The notes: generated by a model not told the origin, from the letters alone. A stretch of 64,000 nt of DNA from Marinobacter changyiensis (GCF_009193265.1 NZ_VZZZ01000005.1:431586-495585); one strand, 5' to 3'; counted from the stretch's first letter, positions 1 through 8,993 are shown. A program made the numbers and translations.

Positions 1-239
1 CGCTGATCCTCACTGGCCACCACTGCCAGCGGCATCCACGGGGAAATATCAGACAGCCGGACCCATTGTTGCCGCACAGTGTCGCCGGAAAACTCCAGCT
101 GGTGGGCAACAATAAAGGCCGTGGTGGGTGGGTTGGCAAAACGAAAAACCACTAGCACGGCGACAACAAACAGCAGCAACCCTGCCAGGCTCCAGGCCAG
201 CATTCCAAGACCGCGTCTCAACATTGAACGTCTTGCCAC
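1..239 (-). CDS. mtgA: Monofunctional peptidoglycan transglycosylase MtgA, N-terminal part (cut by window edge)
   Basis: Only the first 79 codons are in the window. The protein begins with a short basic stretch and one hydrophobic anchor (LAWSLAGLLLFVVAVLVVF), then reads VRLSDISPWMPLAVVASEDQ, the hallmark entry into the GT51 glycosyltransferase domain, whose first catalytic glutamate lies in the SEDQ motif. MtgA polymerises lipid II into glycan strands at the inner membrane. I chose the GTG at 239 because AGGAG sits six bases upstream; the ATG at 224 is a weaker alternative. It lies 14 bp downstream of the EamA permease gene on the same strand, so the two may be co-transcribed. Confidence 0.85.
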   Translation of the reverse strand, partial: MARRSMLRRGLGMLAWSLAGLLLFVVAVLVVFRFANPPTTAFIVAHQLEFSGDTVRQQWVRLSDISPWMPLAVVASEDQ

Positions 240-253
240 CGTAAACTCCTGGC

Positions 254-1225
254 TCAGGCCCCTGGTTCTCTTCGCTTGATAACGACCAGCGCAACACCGG
301 TGATGGAAATCACGCCACCAGCCATGGCCAGCAGGCCCAAGCGCTCGTCAAACAGGATATAGGCCTCAAGCGCCGTCACCGGCGGCACCAGGTAAAACAG
401 ACTGGCTACCTGGGACGCCGCACCCCGGCGGATCAGCAGCATCAGCAACAGGATGGCACCAATGGAAACCCCGAACACCAGCCAGGCCATGGACAGTATC
501 AACTGAATATCCCAGATCACCACCCGGGTCTCCAGGGTAAACGCACCAATAGCAAACAGTACAGAAGCGGCGCAATACTGGATGAAAGTGCCGGTCAGCA
601 GGTTTGTGCGCTCACCGTGACGCTTTTGATAAACCGTGCCCACGGAGATGCCCAGCAGCGACAATGCCGCCCACCACAGTGTCCATAACGGAAAGCCCGC
701 CATACCATCCCCGCCCCCGAGCTGCTCAAACAATACCAGTGCAATGCCTACCAGGCCGAGGGACAGACCCAGCCACTGGCGCATGGCCACCGGCTCTCGC
801 AACATCACAACCGCCGCCACTGCGGTGACCAGGGGCTGCAAACCCACAATCAGCGAAATGATACCCGCCGGCATTCCACCCTGGATGGCGTAATACACAC
901 CGCCCAGATAACAACCGTGCACCAGAATACCGGTCACCGCTGTGTGGGCTACCCCTTGCCAGGAAGGCCAAGGGGCCTTCATTACCCGTATCAGCACCGC
1001 CAGGACAGCCAGCGTAAACAGCATCCTGATAAGCAACAGGGTAAACGGCTCCGCATAAGGCAAGCCGTACTTGGCTCCGATAAACCCGGTGCTCCAGAGC
1101 CAGACAAAAAGAACCGGCACCAGATACAGCCCGACCGGCTTTGGAGGTTTGGCGGTAGCAGAAGCTCGGGTGGCGGCGTTCCTAGTCATCTGGACAATGG
1201 CTTTTTTGACCATGGGGGCGTTCAC
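254..1225 (-). CDS. EamA-family (DMT superfamily) permease
   Basis: A 323-residue inner-membrane protein with about ten hydrophobic segments arranged as two EamA repeats (roughly residues 31-170 and 185-315), the usual drug/metabolite transporter layout. Near the start of the second repeat GTVYQKRHGE forms a charged loop, and the protein ends in the basic tail IKRREPGA. Substrate cannot be told from sequence; family members move amino acids, nucleotide-sugars or drugs. The start MNAPMVKK gives a 30-residue polar leader, and Met5 or Met13 are possible alternatives. It precedes mtgA on the same strand. Family assignment is firm, function open. Confidence 0.85.
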   Translation of the reverse strand: MNAPMVKKAIVQMTRNAATRASATAKPPKPVGLYLVPVLFVWLWSTGFIGAKYGLPYAEPFTLLLIRMLFTLAVLAVLIRVMKAPWPSWQGVAHTAVTGILVHGCYLGGVYYAIQGGMPAGIISLIVGLQPLVTAVAAVVMLREPVAMRQWLGLSLGLVGIALVLFEQLGGGDGMAGFPLWTLWWAALSLLGISVGTVYQKRHGERTNLLTGTFIQYCAASVLFAIGAFTLETRVVIWDIQLILSMAWLVFGVSIGAILLLMLLIRRGAASQVASLFYLVPPVTALEAYILFDERLGLLAMAGGVISITGVALVVIKRREPGA

Positions 1226-1387
1226 GCATCCGTATTTATCCCGCTATAGCAATGCAACGTTCGTGGTAATATCGATGCTCCTTCCATGCGAATCCGGTCA
1301 CTGCGCAGAGTTTGCCGCACCGGCCTCACTGGAGGGTAGGACACGCGCAGGCGTGAAGTGTGCTACCGACTGGTTGGAGTGTTGAGC

Positions 1388-1492
1388 ATGAGCAAAGAAC
1401 AGAAGCGTATCAAAGAGACGAAGAAGAAGCCTGCATTAACGCAGAAAGAGAAGAAAGTGGCAAAGAAGGAGAAAAAAGACTCACAAAGCTGA
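1388..1492 (+). CDS. Lysine-rich 34-residue miniprotein
   Basis: ATG preceded by GGAG eight bases upstream opens a 34-codon frame with 13 lysines (start MSKEQKRIKETKKKP, end KKEKKDSQS). There is no hydrophobic segment and no fold I can name. The composition suggests a nucleic-acid- or ribosome-associated peptide, but that is inference. It stands alone between the divergent EamA gene and the convergent yajD gene, and a 10-bp inverted repeat follows 18 bp after its stop. The good ribosome site and biased composition argue for a real gene; a chance AAG/GAA-rich frame remains possible. Confidence 0.5.
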   Translation: MSKEQKRIKETKKKPALTQKEKKVAKKEKKDSQS

Positions 1493-1510
1493 GCATCAGA
1501 ATTTTTTTAC

Positions 1511-1552
1511 ACCGCCAGCCAGCGTTAGCAAAAAATCGGCCCGGCTGGCGGT
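1511..1552. other. Inverted repeat between convergent genes
   Basis: A perfect 10-bp inverted repeat (ACCGCCAGCC / GGCTGGCGGT, arms 1511-1520 and 1543-1552) encloses a 22-base loop. It lies between the ends of the lysine-rich ORF (+) and yajD (-), where a bidirectional terminator would be expected. The T-run (1502-1508) is upstream on the plus strand, so neither strand shows a hairpin followed by U residues, and termination is only a guess. Confidence 0.4.
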
Positions 1553-1570
1553 ATGATATGAGCCTCGAGC

Positions 1571-1942
1571 TCACTTCTTGTTGTTCATGGCGTCTTTCAG
1601 CCCTGCGAAGGGGTTAAACGTCGCCGCTTCCCTTCTGGAGTCCGCTCCGCCGCCATAGCGAACGAATGCCTCGAATTTGCTGTGCTCCTCATCGTGACAA
1701 TAAATGCAGAGCAACTCCCAGTTACTGCCATCAGGGGGGTTATAGTCATGATCATGATTGACGTGGTGAACCGTAAGCTCACTCAGGCCCCTGCGATCAA
1801 ACTCCCGCGCACAGCGACCGCAGATCCAGGGATAAAGCTTGAGGGCCTTTTCCCGATAGCCTTTTTCACGCTGGGCGATGTACTGGCGTTGCTCTTCCAG
1901 CAATCGGTCAAGTTTGCCTGTATTGGTCTGTGATTTTGTCAT
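1571..1942 (-). CDS. yajD: HNH nuclease family protein YajD
   Basis: This 123-residue protein matches the YajD group of HNH proteins. Paired cysteines C41-x2-C44 and C79-x2-C82 form a structural zinc site. The core LTVHHVNHDHDYNPPDG (residues 57-72) supplies the first His of the HNH signature, N74 the Asn, and the CHDEEH segment the final His residues. The N-terminal 35 residues are polar and helical. The family is presumed to cut or bind nucleic acid, but its cellular role is not established. There is no visible operon partner. Confidence 0.88.
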   Translation of the reverse strand: MTKSQTNTGKLDRLLEEQRQYIAQREKGYREKALKLYPWICGRCAREFDRRGLSELTVHHVNHDHDYNPPDGSNWELLCIYCHDEEHSKFEAFVRYGGGADSRREAATFNPFAGLKDAMNNKK

Positions 1943-1996
1943 GATCCACCTGCCACGGTACTGAACGAACGATATGCCACTACTTTAATGCACAAA

Positions 1997-3082
1997 TCAG
2001 CTGGACGGAATGGCCGTGATGCGATGGTTATCAACGTCCCAGATGGTGTTTCTGAGTGCGGCGGGAATTTCCCGGAGACGGATTCGCGTGACCTTGGTGA
2101 AATGGTGCGCGTTGGCCCGGTGACACGCCGCGAGATGGTAGTTGGGAATGGAAGCAGAGAGGTGATGTATGTGATGGTAGGCGATATTGGCGGTGAGCCA
2201 GTTGAGCCACGCGGGCAATATCAGAAAACTGGTGCCCTCTACCGCAGCACGATTGTAGTCCCAGCTGGCCTTGTCTGCCGCCCAGGCGTCCTCGAAATTG
2301 TGCTGCACCGCGAACAGAATAATACCGCCAGCACCCGCCAGGGAAAGGCTGATGAGATAGACGATGAAGAAGATTGCCGGCCCGACTGTCAGGCACATCA
2401 TCGCCCAAAGCGACAACAGCACCAGGTTGTTGCCGGTCATATGACGGTACTCGGCGGCTGTTTTCCAGTAGCGGCACTCAAACCCCTGGGCAATCGAACG
2501 AAGTGACGCCCCCGGATTGGCGCGTTTTTCTTTCAGCAGGTGGCCAAGCAAAGCAATGTTGCCCTTGATCCAGGTGAGGCGCGGATTGAAGAACAGGTAG
2601 AGGAAACCGCCGACCGGTGCAAACGCTATATTACGCGTCAACCGATACTTCCGTTGCTGTTTTGGGGTAAGCGCATTGAATTCGGCCAGCGACAGTGTCG
2701 CCAACGGGCCCCGGTATTCATCCCAGTTACCATTGGTGGCGTGATGAAACGCGTGATTTTTGGACCAGACATACTGCGGCATGCCACATAGCACCCCCAG
2801 ACAGAAACCGGCCACCTTGTTGTATTTCGAACTAGCAAACAGGGAATTATGACCGCACTCGTGCATCAGCACAAAGACCCTGAGCAAAATCAGGCTCAAG
2901 GCCAGAATACACAGCGCTGTAAGCCAATAGGACACAGAGACGCTGACGATAGCCAGATACCATAAAACCGTATAAGGGATAACCGTCGTCAAAAGCTGGC
3001 CGGCAGCTTTAACATCGGATTTTTTTGAGTAACGGGCAACTATCTGTTTCTTTTCAGCTGCCAGCGTTTTTATACAACTCAT
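1997..3082 (-). CDS. Membrane fatty acid desaturase
   Basis: A 361-residue integral membrane di-iron desaturase. The three histidine boxes are present: HECGH at 74-78, HAFHH at 110-114 and HHIHH at 303-307, with an extra HNFED at 261. Hydrophobic hairpins flank the boxes (about 35-70, 88-102, 150-168, 215-258). The enzyme would introduce a cis double bond into an acyl chain using O2 and an electron donor; the spacing resembles the acyl-lipid delta-12/omega-3-like branch, but regiospecificity cannot be read from sequence. It stands alone. A membrane-fluidity role is likely from the family. Confidence 0.88.
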   Translation of the reverse strand: MSCIKTLAAEKKQIVARYSKKSDVKAAGQLLTTVIPYTVLWYLAIVSVSVSYWLTALCILALSLILLRVFVLMHECGHNSLFASSKYNKVAGFCLGVLCGMPQYVWSKNHAFHHATNGNWDEYRGPLATLSLAEFNALTPKQQRKYRLTRNIAFAPVGGFLYLFFNPRLTWIKGNIALLGHLLKEKRANPGASLRSIAQGFECRYWKTAAEYRHMTGNNLVLLSLWAMMCLTVGPAIFFIVYLISLSLAGAGGIILFAVQHNFEDAWAADKASWDYNRAAVEGTSFLILPAWLNWLTANIAYHHIHHLSASIPNYHLAACHRANAHHFTKVTRIRLREIPAALRNTIWDVDNHRITAIPSS

Positions 3083-3217
3083 TAGACAGGCTCTCAGGCC
3101 GGAACACGGAAAGTTAGGGCCTGCAACTTAACAGCCTGACACCTGCCTGGCTACCTTCACCTGTCTATTCTTCGGATACAATTTGTTAACGGCGGTGCGC
3201 CCGCGACATTTGCTCTG

Positions 3218-4432
3218 TCAGCACAACGCCCCGTTCACTATGGCCCGCAACTCTTGCCGGATCGGGTAAGACGAGGATGGAATCAGCTGAGTCATGAAGA
3301 TCATTACCAGCTCCTCCACTGGATCAATATAGAAATTGGTGCTCGCCAAGCCACCCCATCCGTACTCCCCCACCGACCCGTTGATCTGTGACCTGGCCAC
3401 ATCCGTCTTGACCGAGAATCCGAGCCCGAAACCACTGCCGGCATACGGAGTCTCACTGAAGGCGCCGACAGATAGTCCGGGAAGGTCCTGATTGCCCGGC
3501 AAATGGTTTTGCCGCATGAACTCGAGGGTCTTACGTCCTATGATGCGCCGGCCACGGAAGCTTCCGCCCTGACAGAGAGCCTGGGCAAAATGAAAATAGT
3601 CATCGATGGTCGACACCAGTCCCCCGCCGCCGGATTGAAAGCGGTCCTGCCGCCGATAGTTGGAAGTCTCCGGCTCATCCTGCAATTTGAAGCGGTCCCC
3701 GGTTTCATAGAGGTAACAGGCAGCGAACCGGTCAAGCTGGTCATCTCGTACATAGAAACCGGTGTCTGACATTTCCAACGGATCAAAAATATGCTCCTTC
3801 AGATAGTCATCAAAGGGTTGATCTGCGAGCAGTTGCACAAGGTAGCCCAGCACATCCGTACTGACGGAATAATTCCAGGCGGTTCCGGGCGAGAATTCCA
3901 GCGGCAGTTCCGCGAGCCTCTCCACCAGGGTTTCCAGGGTCAGGCTCGAGCTGCCATCCAGTGCCAGTTCCCGGTAGGCTGCATCCACATTGGTGCGGTT
4001 CATAAACCCGTAAGTCAGGCCCGACATGTGAGTAAACAGGTCGCGGATGGTCATGGTGGTGGAGGCCGGAACGGTCAGAAAATTCGGATAGAGCCCGCTT
4101 TTGTATACCCGCCGGTTTTTCCAGGCTGGAATGTACTTGTGCACCGGATCGTCCAGCAGGAATCGCCCCTGCTCGTACAATTGCATCATCGCGATCGACG
4201 TGATGGGCTTGGTCATCGAATAAATACGGAAGATCGTATCGCGGCTGACAGCTTTACCACGCTCTACGTCCATCAGCCCCTGAGCTTTCACACAGGCAAT
4301 CTCCCCACGCCGGGCAACCAGTGTCAGCGTGCCTGGTAGTTTGCCGGGCTCAATATACCGGCGTTCAAGGTGAGCATTAATGTGATCGAGTTGCGCCAGC
4401 GAGAGGCCTGCGATCTGGTCAGTTTCCGCCAT
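3218..4432 (-). CDS. Serine hydrolase of the beta-lactamase/esterase (class C-like) family
   Basis: A 404-residue protein of the Beta-lactamase (PF00144) fold without an obvious signal peptide, so probably cytoplasmic. The SxxK nucleophile motif is S72-M-T-K75, and the Tyr motif is Y188-S-V190. The third motif, normally KTG in penicillin-binding relatives, reads W359-G-G361, as is usual in EstB-type esterases. This favours carboxylesterase activity over beta-lactam hydrolysis. The gene stands alone, and substrate is unknown. Confidence 0.85.
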   Translation of the reverse strand: MAETDQIAGLSLAQLDHINAHLERRYIEPGKLPGTLTLVARRGEIACVKAQGLMDVERGKAVSRDTIFRIYSMTKPITSIAMMQLYEQGRFLLDDPVHKYIPAWKNRRVYKSGLYPNFLTVPASTTMTIRDLFTHMSGLTYGFMNRTNVDAAYRELALDGSSSLTLETLVERLAELPLEFSPGTAWNYSVSTDVLGYLVQLLADQPFDDYLKEHIFDPLEMSDTGFYVRDDQLDRFAACYLYETGDRFKLQDEPETSNYRRQDRFQSGGGGLVSTIDDYFHFAQALCQGGSFRGRRIIGRKTLEFMRQNHLPGNQDLPGLSVGAFSETPYAGSGFGLGFSVKTDVARSQINGSVGEYGWGGLASTNFYIDPVEELVMIFMTQLIPSSSYPIRQELRAIVNGALC

Positions 4433-4527
4433 GAATGAAGTGCCTTCTTGGTTTTGAGATACAGCGCCTTATTCTGATTGACGTACGGAAGTCAGGCAAG
4501 CTCACAGGTCTCTATCACCGGTGGTAA

Positions 4528-5016
4528 TCAAATGCTGTCCTGGCGGCGTTCGGTGTTTTCTTCGTTCACCTCTTCGGCTTCCTCCCAGCTTTCCGACAAT
4601 TCGTCGTAAGCATCAGAAAAACCCTTTTTCATCCGGTCCCAGGCACTCGCGGTACTGTCTTTCAGGCGGTCATACCATTGCGCAACAGTGCTGCGCTGCT
4701 CTCGCAGGGAGTCAATGCTTTCCTGGCTGCGCTCGCGGGCCAATTCACTCATGTCGTCCCAGTTTTCCGCAAGCTCCCTTTCGAGCTGATCTATGCGTTT
4801 ATCCAGGGCTTCCAGGGTGTTGTTGATCGATTCAATGGCCTGGTCCTTCTGGTCGGCGCTGAAATCCTTCAGCGTACGGCCCAGTTCCCGGGTGTCCTGC
4901 TTGAGTTGTTCCACCGTGATTTCATCTTCCTCGGCGACCACTGCAGGAGCCTGGCCAACGGTCAACAGCGCCAATAACGCAAAAGACAGTAAGCGGGGCA
5001 ATGGATGTGATGACAT
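4528..5016 (-). CDS. Secreted coiled-coil protein of unknown function
   Basis: This 162-residue protein has a clear Sec signal peptide (LLSFALLALLTVGQAPAVVA, cleavage near residue 28-29). The mature part is almost entirely charged and helical. Long heptad-like stretches (VEQLKQDTRELGRTLKDF, IDQLERELAENWDDMSEL) predict coiled coil over residues 35-110, followed by repeated short helices and a very acidic tail (ESWEEAEEVNEENTE). No cysteine and no lipobox are present, so it is predicted soluble in the periplasm. I do not recognise a named family. A DUF3096 miniprotein gene lies about 80 bp upstream on the same strand. Confidence 0.75.
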   Translation of the reverse strand: MSSHPLPRLLSFALLALLTVGQAPAVVAEEDEITVEQLKQDTRELGRTLKDFSADQKDQAIESINNTLEALDKRIDQLERELAENWDDMSELARERSQESIDSLREQRSTVAQWYDRLKDSTASAWDRMKKGFSDAYDELSESWEEAEEVNEENTERRQDSI

Positions 5017-5097
5017 GATGCTTCTCCTTGAACAGACAGGTTGAACCGTTTGCCGGTCCCACCGGCAAACGGTAACGGGTATGGCTGCCTATCAGAT

Positions 5098-5235
5098 CTA
5101 CTGGCCCAGAATGCCCAGAACACCCACCACAATCAGATAACCGGCGACGATGTAATTCAGCAATTTCGGAAACACCAGGATTGCGATGCCTGCACCGAGA
5201 CTGATTAAGGGAGCAAGTTCAAGATGAAGTGTCAC
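5098..5235 (-). CDS. DUF3096-type small membrane protein (45 residues)
   Basis: A GTG-started frame encodes 45 residues. Almost all of it is two hydrophobic segments around a short FPKLLNYIVAGYLI core, the pattern of DUF3096 miniproteins (a glycine-rich segment, then P-x-L-L-N-Y-I-V, then a second segment ending GILGQ). A GAGG motif nine bases upstream supports the GTG. It would be a two-TM inner-membrane hairpin; function is unknown. It precedes the secreted coiled-coil gene on the same strand. Confidence 0.7.
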   Translation of the reverse strand: MTLHLELAPLISLGAGIAILVFPKLLNYIVAGYLIVVGVLGILGQ

Positions 5236-5345
5236 TGGGCAATACCTCAATAGGACAACGTGAATTATTACAACGTAAAAGTCGGACCTGACTCGGCCAC
5301 CGTCATCACAATAGCAGATTGGTTTTGCCAGACCATCAACACAGG

Positions 5346-6215
5346 CTATTTCTCTGACCGTTCCCGCTCGAACGTGGTTAGCCTGACGTCCACTGTCACA
5401 GTCAGCCGCTCCAGTGCCGCCGCTCGCGCCCGCCCTTCTGCATTGGCACGGTACAGATGCGGTGTCATGGCGAGCAAGTCAGCTACCGGCTCGGCCCCGC
5501 TGAGCTCAAGGTTATATCGAAGCGTGTCGGTGGCCAGCCTGACAAAGTTACCCGGTGCTTCGGGATCACGCTTACGCTCCGGCTTGAGCTCGGGATAAAT
5601 TATCTCCCGCAATTCCCTGAGGTGATCAGGCCCCGCGTCCACCTGTATCAGCCGACCACCGGGTTTGAGCACACGAGCAAACTCTGCATAGACCGGAAAC
5701 CCGAAAACACACAGCACCCGGTCAAGAGTTCCCGCCAACACCGGAAGGTTGGCGTTGCTACCCACCAGCCACATGGGTTGCTGTTCCTTGTCGGTGCCTG
5801 CCTGTCTGGTAGCGGCCAGTATCGCCGCTTTGGAGATATCCAGACCGACCAGAGCCATGGTTCCTTCATATCCGGATTCTGCCGCTAGCTGACGCAGATA
5901 GTAGCCCTCACCGCAGCCTGCATCCAGACAGCTATGCCCGTTCGAGGCAGGCAAATCCGCCACCGTCAGACGGTTTAACTCAATGGCAATCGGTTGATAA
6001 TAACCGGCGTTGAGGAAGCGCAGGCGAGCCAGAACCATCGCCTTGCTGTCACCGGGATCCAGCGAGCGTTTTTTCTGCACCGGCAGCAGATGGGTGTAAC
6101 CCTGGCGGGCGACGTCAAAGGTATGACCTGCGGCACAACGCCAGGACGCACCCTCCCGCGCGAGGGAGTCGCCGTCCAGCGGGCAGGCCAGAGCCTGGAA
6201 TGGCGTGATATTCAT
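5346..6215 (-). CDS. rlmA: 23S rRNA (guanine-N1)-methyltransferase RlmA
   Basis: This 289-residue protein closely matches RlmA, which methylates N1 of G745 in 23S rRNA with S-adenosylmethionine. The N-terminal zinc module and linker are recognisable (C11, C27, H31, then GYTHLLPVQKKRSLDPGDSK), and the SAM-binding motif is CLDAGCGEGYYL. One zinc ligand differs: the second Cys of the E. coli CPLC motif is Asp here (C11-P-L-D14), which I believe is also seen in Pseudomonas-type orthologues. It is divergent from the neighbouring DsbA-family gene, with about 130 bp between them. Confidence 0.92.
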   Translation of the reverse strand: MNITPFQALACPLDGDSLAREGASWRCAAGHTFDVARQGYTHLLPVQKKRSLDPGDSKAMVLARLRFLNAGYYQPIAIELNRLTVADLPASNGHSCLDAGCGEGYYLRQLAAESGYEGTMALVGLDISKAAILAATRQAGTDKEQQPMWLVGSNANLPVLAGTLDRVLCVFGFPVYAEFARVLKPGGRLIQVDAGPDHLRELREIIYPELKPERKRDPEAPGNFVRLATDTLRYNLELSGAEPVADLLAMTPHLYRANAEGRARAAALERLTVTVDVRLTTFERERSEK

Positions 6216-6344
6216 AACTCGGTAATCCTGAAGCGGTGGTCAGTGTATGGTGACAGGCAATTGTACTTGTTTCGCGAGGTGTCCAGAATCGGAGATCCTA
6301 TGCCGATCACCATCAGACCGGACGAACCACACCGAGGATAACCT

Positions 6345-6995
6345 ATGAAAACCCTTAAAATAGATATTGTGTCCGACATCGCGTGCCCCTGGTGTGCGAT
6401 CGGCTACGCCCGGCTGGAACAAGCCATGGCCGAACTGGCGGAAGAGATGACTTTCAACATCGAGTGGCATGCCTTCGAGCTCAACCCGGACAACACCTCG
6501 GACGGCGAACCCATCCTGCAGGCCCTGAGTCGAAAATACGGCCGCAGTACCGCGGAGATGCAAGCCGCGCAAACCGACATGATGCGTATTGCCGAAGACC
6601 TCGGGCTGAACTTCACCAGAATGCAGGAGCGTCACACCCGCAATACCTTTGATGCCCACCGGCTGGTGAAATGGGCAGCGGAACATGGTCGCCAGACCGA
6701 AATGAAGCAAGCCTTTTTTGAGGCTTACTTCGGCCATGCGGCTGACATCTCGGACCACGAAGTGCTCATCGAATGGGCTCAGACCACCGGGTTGGACGGC
6801 GCCAAAGCACAGAGCATTCTGGCATCGGACGATTATGCCGACGCGGTACGGGCCGATGAGGCAACCTACCAGCAAGCCGGCGTTTCGGCGGTACCCGCAT
6901 TCATTATTAATCAGCAGTACATGATCTCAGGTGCCCAGGAGCCGGACACCCTGGTTCAGGCATTCCGGGAGATTGCAGAAACAAGTGTCGACTAG
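6345..6995 (+). CDS. DsbA-family (FrnE-like) oxidoreductase
   Basis: This 216-residue protein has the thioredoxin-fold DSBA domain of the FrnE/2-hydroxychromene isomerase-like group. It carries an active-site C14-P-W-C17 straight after the first beta strand (LKIDIVSDIACPWC) and a VSAVPAF segment that provides the cis-proline loop. There is no signal peptide, so unlike DsbA it is cytoplasmic. Such proteins act as polyketide-related isomerases or as stress disulfide reductases; the substrate here is unknown. Its end converges on rarD with an 18-bp gap. Confidence 0.88.
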   Translation: MKTLKIDIVSDIACPWCAIGYARLEQAMAELAEEMTFNIEWHAFELNPDNTSDGEPILQALSRKYGRSTAEMQAAQTDMMRIAEDLGLNFTRMQERHTRNTFDAHRLVKWAAEHGRQTEMKQAFFEAYFGHAADISDHEVLIEWAQTTGLDGAKAQSILASDDYADAVRADEATYQQAGVSAVPAFIINQQYMISGAQEPDTLVQAFREIAETSVD

Positions 6996-7013
6996 TCCCC
7001 AGGCTGACAGCGC

Positions 7014-7928
7014 TCACGCCCGCACACGATTACGCCGGGTAATCGCCGTGGGGCTGGAATGCCAGGCAGACCATGAATAGAGCGCAAGCGCAGTCCAGAT
7101 CATGGCAAAGCTGAGAAGCTGGATCTGGCTCATGGGCTCATTGAATACGAACAGGGCAATCAGGAACTGCAACGTCGGGTTGATGTACATCAGAAAACCC
7201 ACCGTTGCCAGACGCAGGCGGCGCGCTGCACCGGCAAACGCCAATAAAGGCAGCGCAGTGATGACACCGCTGGCGACCAGTAACAGCGATGCCCTGGTAT
7301 CGACCACAAAGTGAGACCCGCCAGCAGAGCTGATCCAGGCCAAGGCCAGTAAAGCCAGCGGCAGTAACAGCAGCGTTTCCACAAACAGTCCGGATAGCCC
7401 ATCCAGCATCACCTGCTTGCGCAACAAACCATAAGTGCCAAAGCTGACAGCCAGCACCAGACTTATCCAGGGCACGGTGCCCAACAGCACGAGTTGCAGC
7501 AGAATTCCTGCGCCTGCGATGACCACTGCCACGCCCTGCAGGCGTGCCATTTTCTCGCGCAATACCAGCATGCCGAGTGCCACATTGACCAGCGGTGTCA
7601 AAAAATAGCCCAGGCTCGCCTGCAGCACGTGATGGGTTTCCACTGCGTAAATGTAGATCCCCCAGTTCGTCGCGATGAGCACCGCGCACCCGAGTACCCG
7701 CCACAGTTTTCGGGGATGGGCCAGCGCCGTTTTAACCGCCGACCAGCGGCGAAGAATGGAAATAACGATGGCAAGAAAAACGCTCGACCAGATAATCCGA
7801 TGGGTCAGTACTTCGAAAGCCGGCACGCCTTCAAACAGCGCAAAGAAAAGCGGAAAACAGCCCCACACAGTATAGGCGCCGACGCCGTACAAAACGCCTT
7901 TGGTGGCTTCGGGGGTTGTCGTAGTCAT
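7014..7928 (-). CDS. rarD: RarD-family EamA permease
   Basis: This 304-residue protein with ten predicted TM segments resembles RarD throughout. The conserved start GVLYGVGAYTVWGCFPLFF and the segment NWGIYIYAVETHHVLQASLGYFLTPLVNVALG are diagnostic. The open frame extends 46 codons upstream, but that extension is cysteine-rich and not family-like, so I start at the MTTTTPEATK methionine. RarD is an inner-membrane transporter associated with chloramphenicol sensitivity; its substrate is not established. Transcription diverges from the yebE-like gene. Confidence 0.9.
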   Translation of the reverse strand: MTTTTPEATKGVLYGVGAYTVWGCFPLFFALFEGVPAFEVLTHRIIWSSVFLAIVISILRRWSAVKTALAHPRKLWRVLGCAVLIATNWGIYIYAVETHHVLQASLGYFLTPLVNVALGMLVLREKMARLQGVAVVIAGAGILLQLVLLGTVPWISLVLAVSFGTYGLLRKQVMLDGLSGLFVETLLLLPLALLALAWISSAGGSHFVVDTRASLLLVASGVITALPLLAFAGAARRLRLATVGFLMYINPTLQFLIALFVFNEPMSQIQLLSFAMIWTALALYSWSAWHSSPTAITRRNRVRA

Positions 7929-8117
7929 TACAGTCTCGCAGGCAAAGACGCTTAATCTAACACACCTCGCCCCTGACGGACCGGGACAGTTGCCGACACA
8001 ACAACCGGTACAGATGCCTGCATTCGGAACACTCCGGCACCCCCAGCCATAGAGTAATCCCGGCAATCGGCAGCCTGTGGGATGACACCGGCTTAATGAA
8101 AACCAGTGAGCAACCTG

Positions 8118-8143
8118 GTTAGAATAATCGTAATGGTTCTAAC
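8118..8143. promoter_or_regulatory. Inverted repeat in rarD/yebE-like divergent promoter region
   Basis: GTTAGAA (8118-8124) and TTCTAAC (8137-8143) form a perfect 7-bp inverted repeat with a 12-base spacer, 64 bp before the yebE-like start. It could be an operator half-site pair or a leader hairpin. No named regulator fits. Confidence 0.3.
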
Positions 8144-8207
8144 TTGGACGCACTAAGCGACCCGACTGACTGGGTCTTCGTGAATTTAAACCGCAAGGAA
8201 ACTGACG

Positions 8208-8933
8208 ATGAACGCAATGACAATTCTGAACGGCCTGATGAAGCAGGCTTCTGGAGGTCAGTCACCAGGTGGCAGTGGCGGCTTTGATGTCAACAAGATG
8301 GTGGGTGGGCTGGCGTCGCAGTTTCAGGGCAACAAAGGCAGTGCGGGCAGCCAAAGCGGATTCGATGTGAAAAGTCTGCTTGGCGGCGGAGCGCTGGGAA
8401 TGATGATGGGTTCCAAGCGTGGCAGAAAAATGGGCGGCACAGCCCTTAAATACGGCGCTCTGGCCGGTGTTGGCGTGCTGGCCTGGAAGGCCTACCAGAA
8501 TTATCAAACCAATAATCAGGGCGGACAACAATCCACCGATCAACAAGGTCAGCCGCTGGAGCAATTGCAGGGCCAGGCCCAGGAACAGCGCGGCCTGGAA
8601 ATTCTCCAGGCGATGATTATGGCAGCCCGCGCCGATGGCCACATAGACGCCAACGAACGCGCCCTGCTGACCCAGGAAATCGAAAAGCTCGGTGCAGACG
8701 ACGAGCTTCACACCTGGATTCAGAGCCAGTTCGACGCCCCACTTGACGCCAATGCACTGGCCAATAAAGCTGACTCACCTCAGGCCAGCCGGGAAATCTA
8801 CGTTGTCAGTGCTGCAATGATTGATGAACAGAATCCGATGGAGCGGGCCTGGCTGGACCAGCTCGCCCAGGCACTGAAACTGGACGCGGGTCTTACGGCC
8901 GAGCTTGAACGACAGGTAGTCGCTGTTCAATAG
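8208..8933 (+). CDS. yebE: DUF533/TerB-like inner-membrane protein (YebE family)
   Basis: This 241-residue protein has three parts. The N-terminus is Gly/Ser/Gln-rich (residues 1-80, including SLLGGGALGMMMGSKRGRKM), one hydrophobic segment follows (YGALAGVGVLAWKAY, about 81-95), and after a Gln-rich linker there is a TerB-like helical domain (about 128-240) containing ARADGHIDANERALL. This is the DUF533/YebE architecture. In E. coli YebE belongs to envelope-stress responses, but its molecular activity is unknown. The gene is monocistronic and followed by a hairpin. Confidence 0.85.
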   Translation: MNAMTILNGLMKQASGGQSPGGSGGFDVNKMVGGLASQFQGNKGSAGSQSGFDVKSLLGGGALGMMMGSKRGRKMGGTALKYGALAGVGVLAWKAYQNYQTNNQGGQQSTDQQGQPLEQLQGQAQEQRGLEILQAMIMAARADGHIDANERALLTQEIEKLGADDELHTWIQSQFDAPLDANALANKADSPQASREIYVVSAAMIDEQNPMERAWLDQLAQALKLDAGLTAELERQVVAVQ

Positions 8934-8952
8934 CGTCTGAACCAGGAGTAAC

Positions 8953-8976
8953 AGAACTCTCATCCCTGAGAGTTCT
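8953..8976. terminator. Hairpin between convergent yebE-like gene and putA
   Basis: A perfect 10-bp stem AGAACTCTCA / TGAGAGTTCT with the 4-base loop TCCC lies 19 bp after the yebE-like stop and 17 bp after the putA stop. There is no clear T-run on either side, but the position between two converging genes makes a bidirectional terminator the simplest reading. Confidence 0.6.
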
Positions 8977-8993
8977 ATGTGACCGAGAAACGC

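Noticed and set aside
1511..1552. Inverted repeat taken as a classic rho-independent terminator
   Set aside because: The T-run is on the wrong side of the stem for either strand; kept only as an inverted repeat.
3218..4432. Beta-lactamase resistance gene
   Set aside because: No signal peptide, and the KTG motif is replaced by WGG, pointing to an esterase-type hydrolase.
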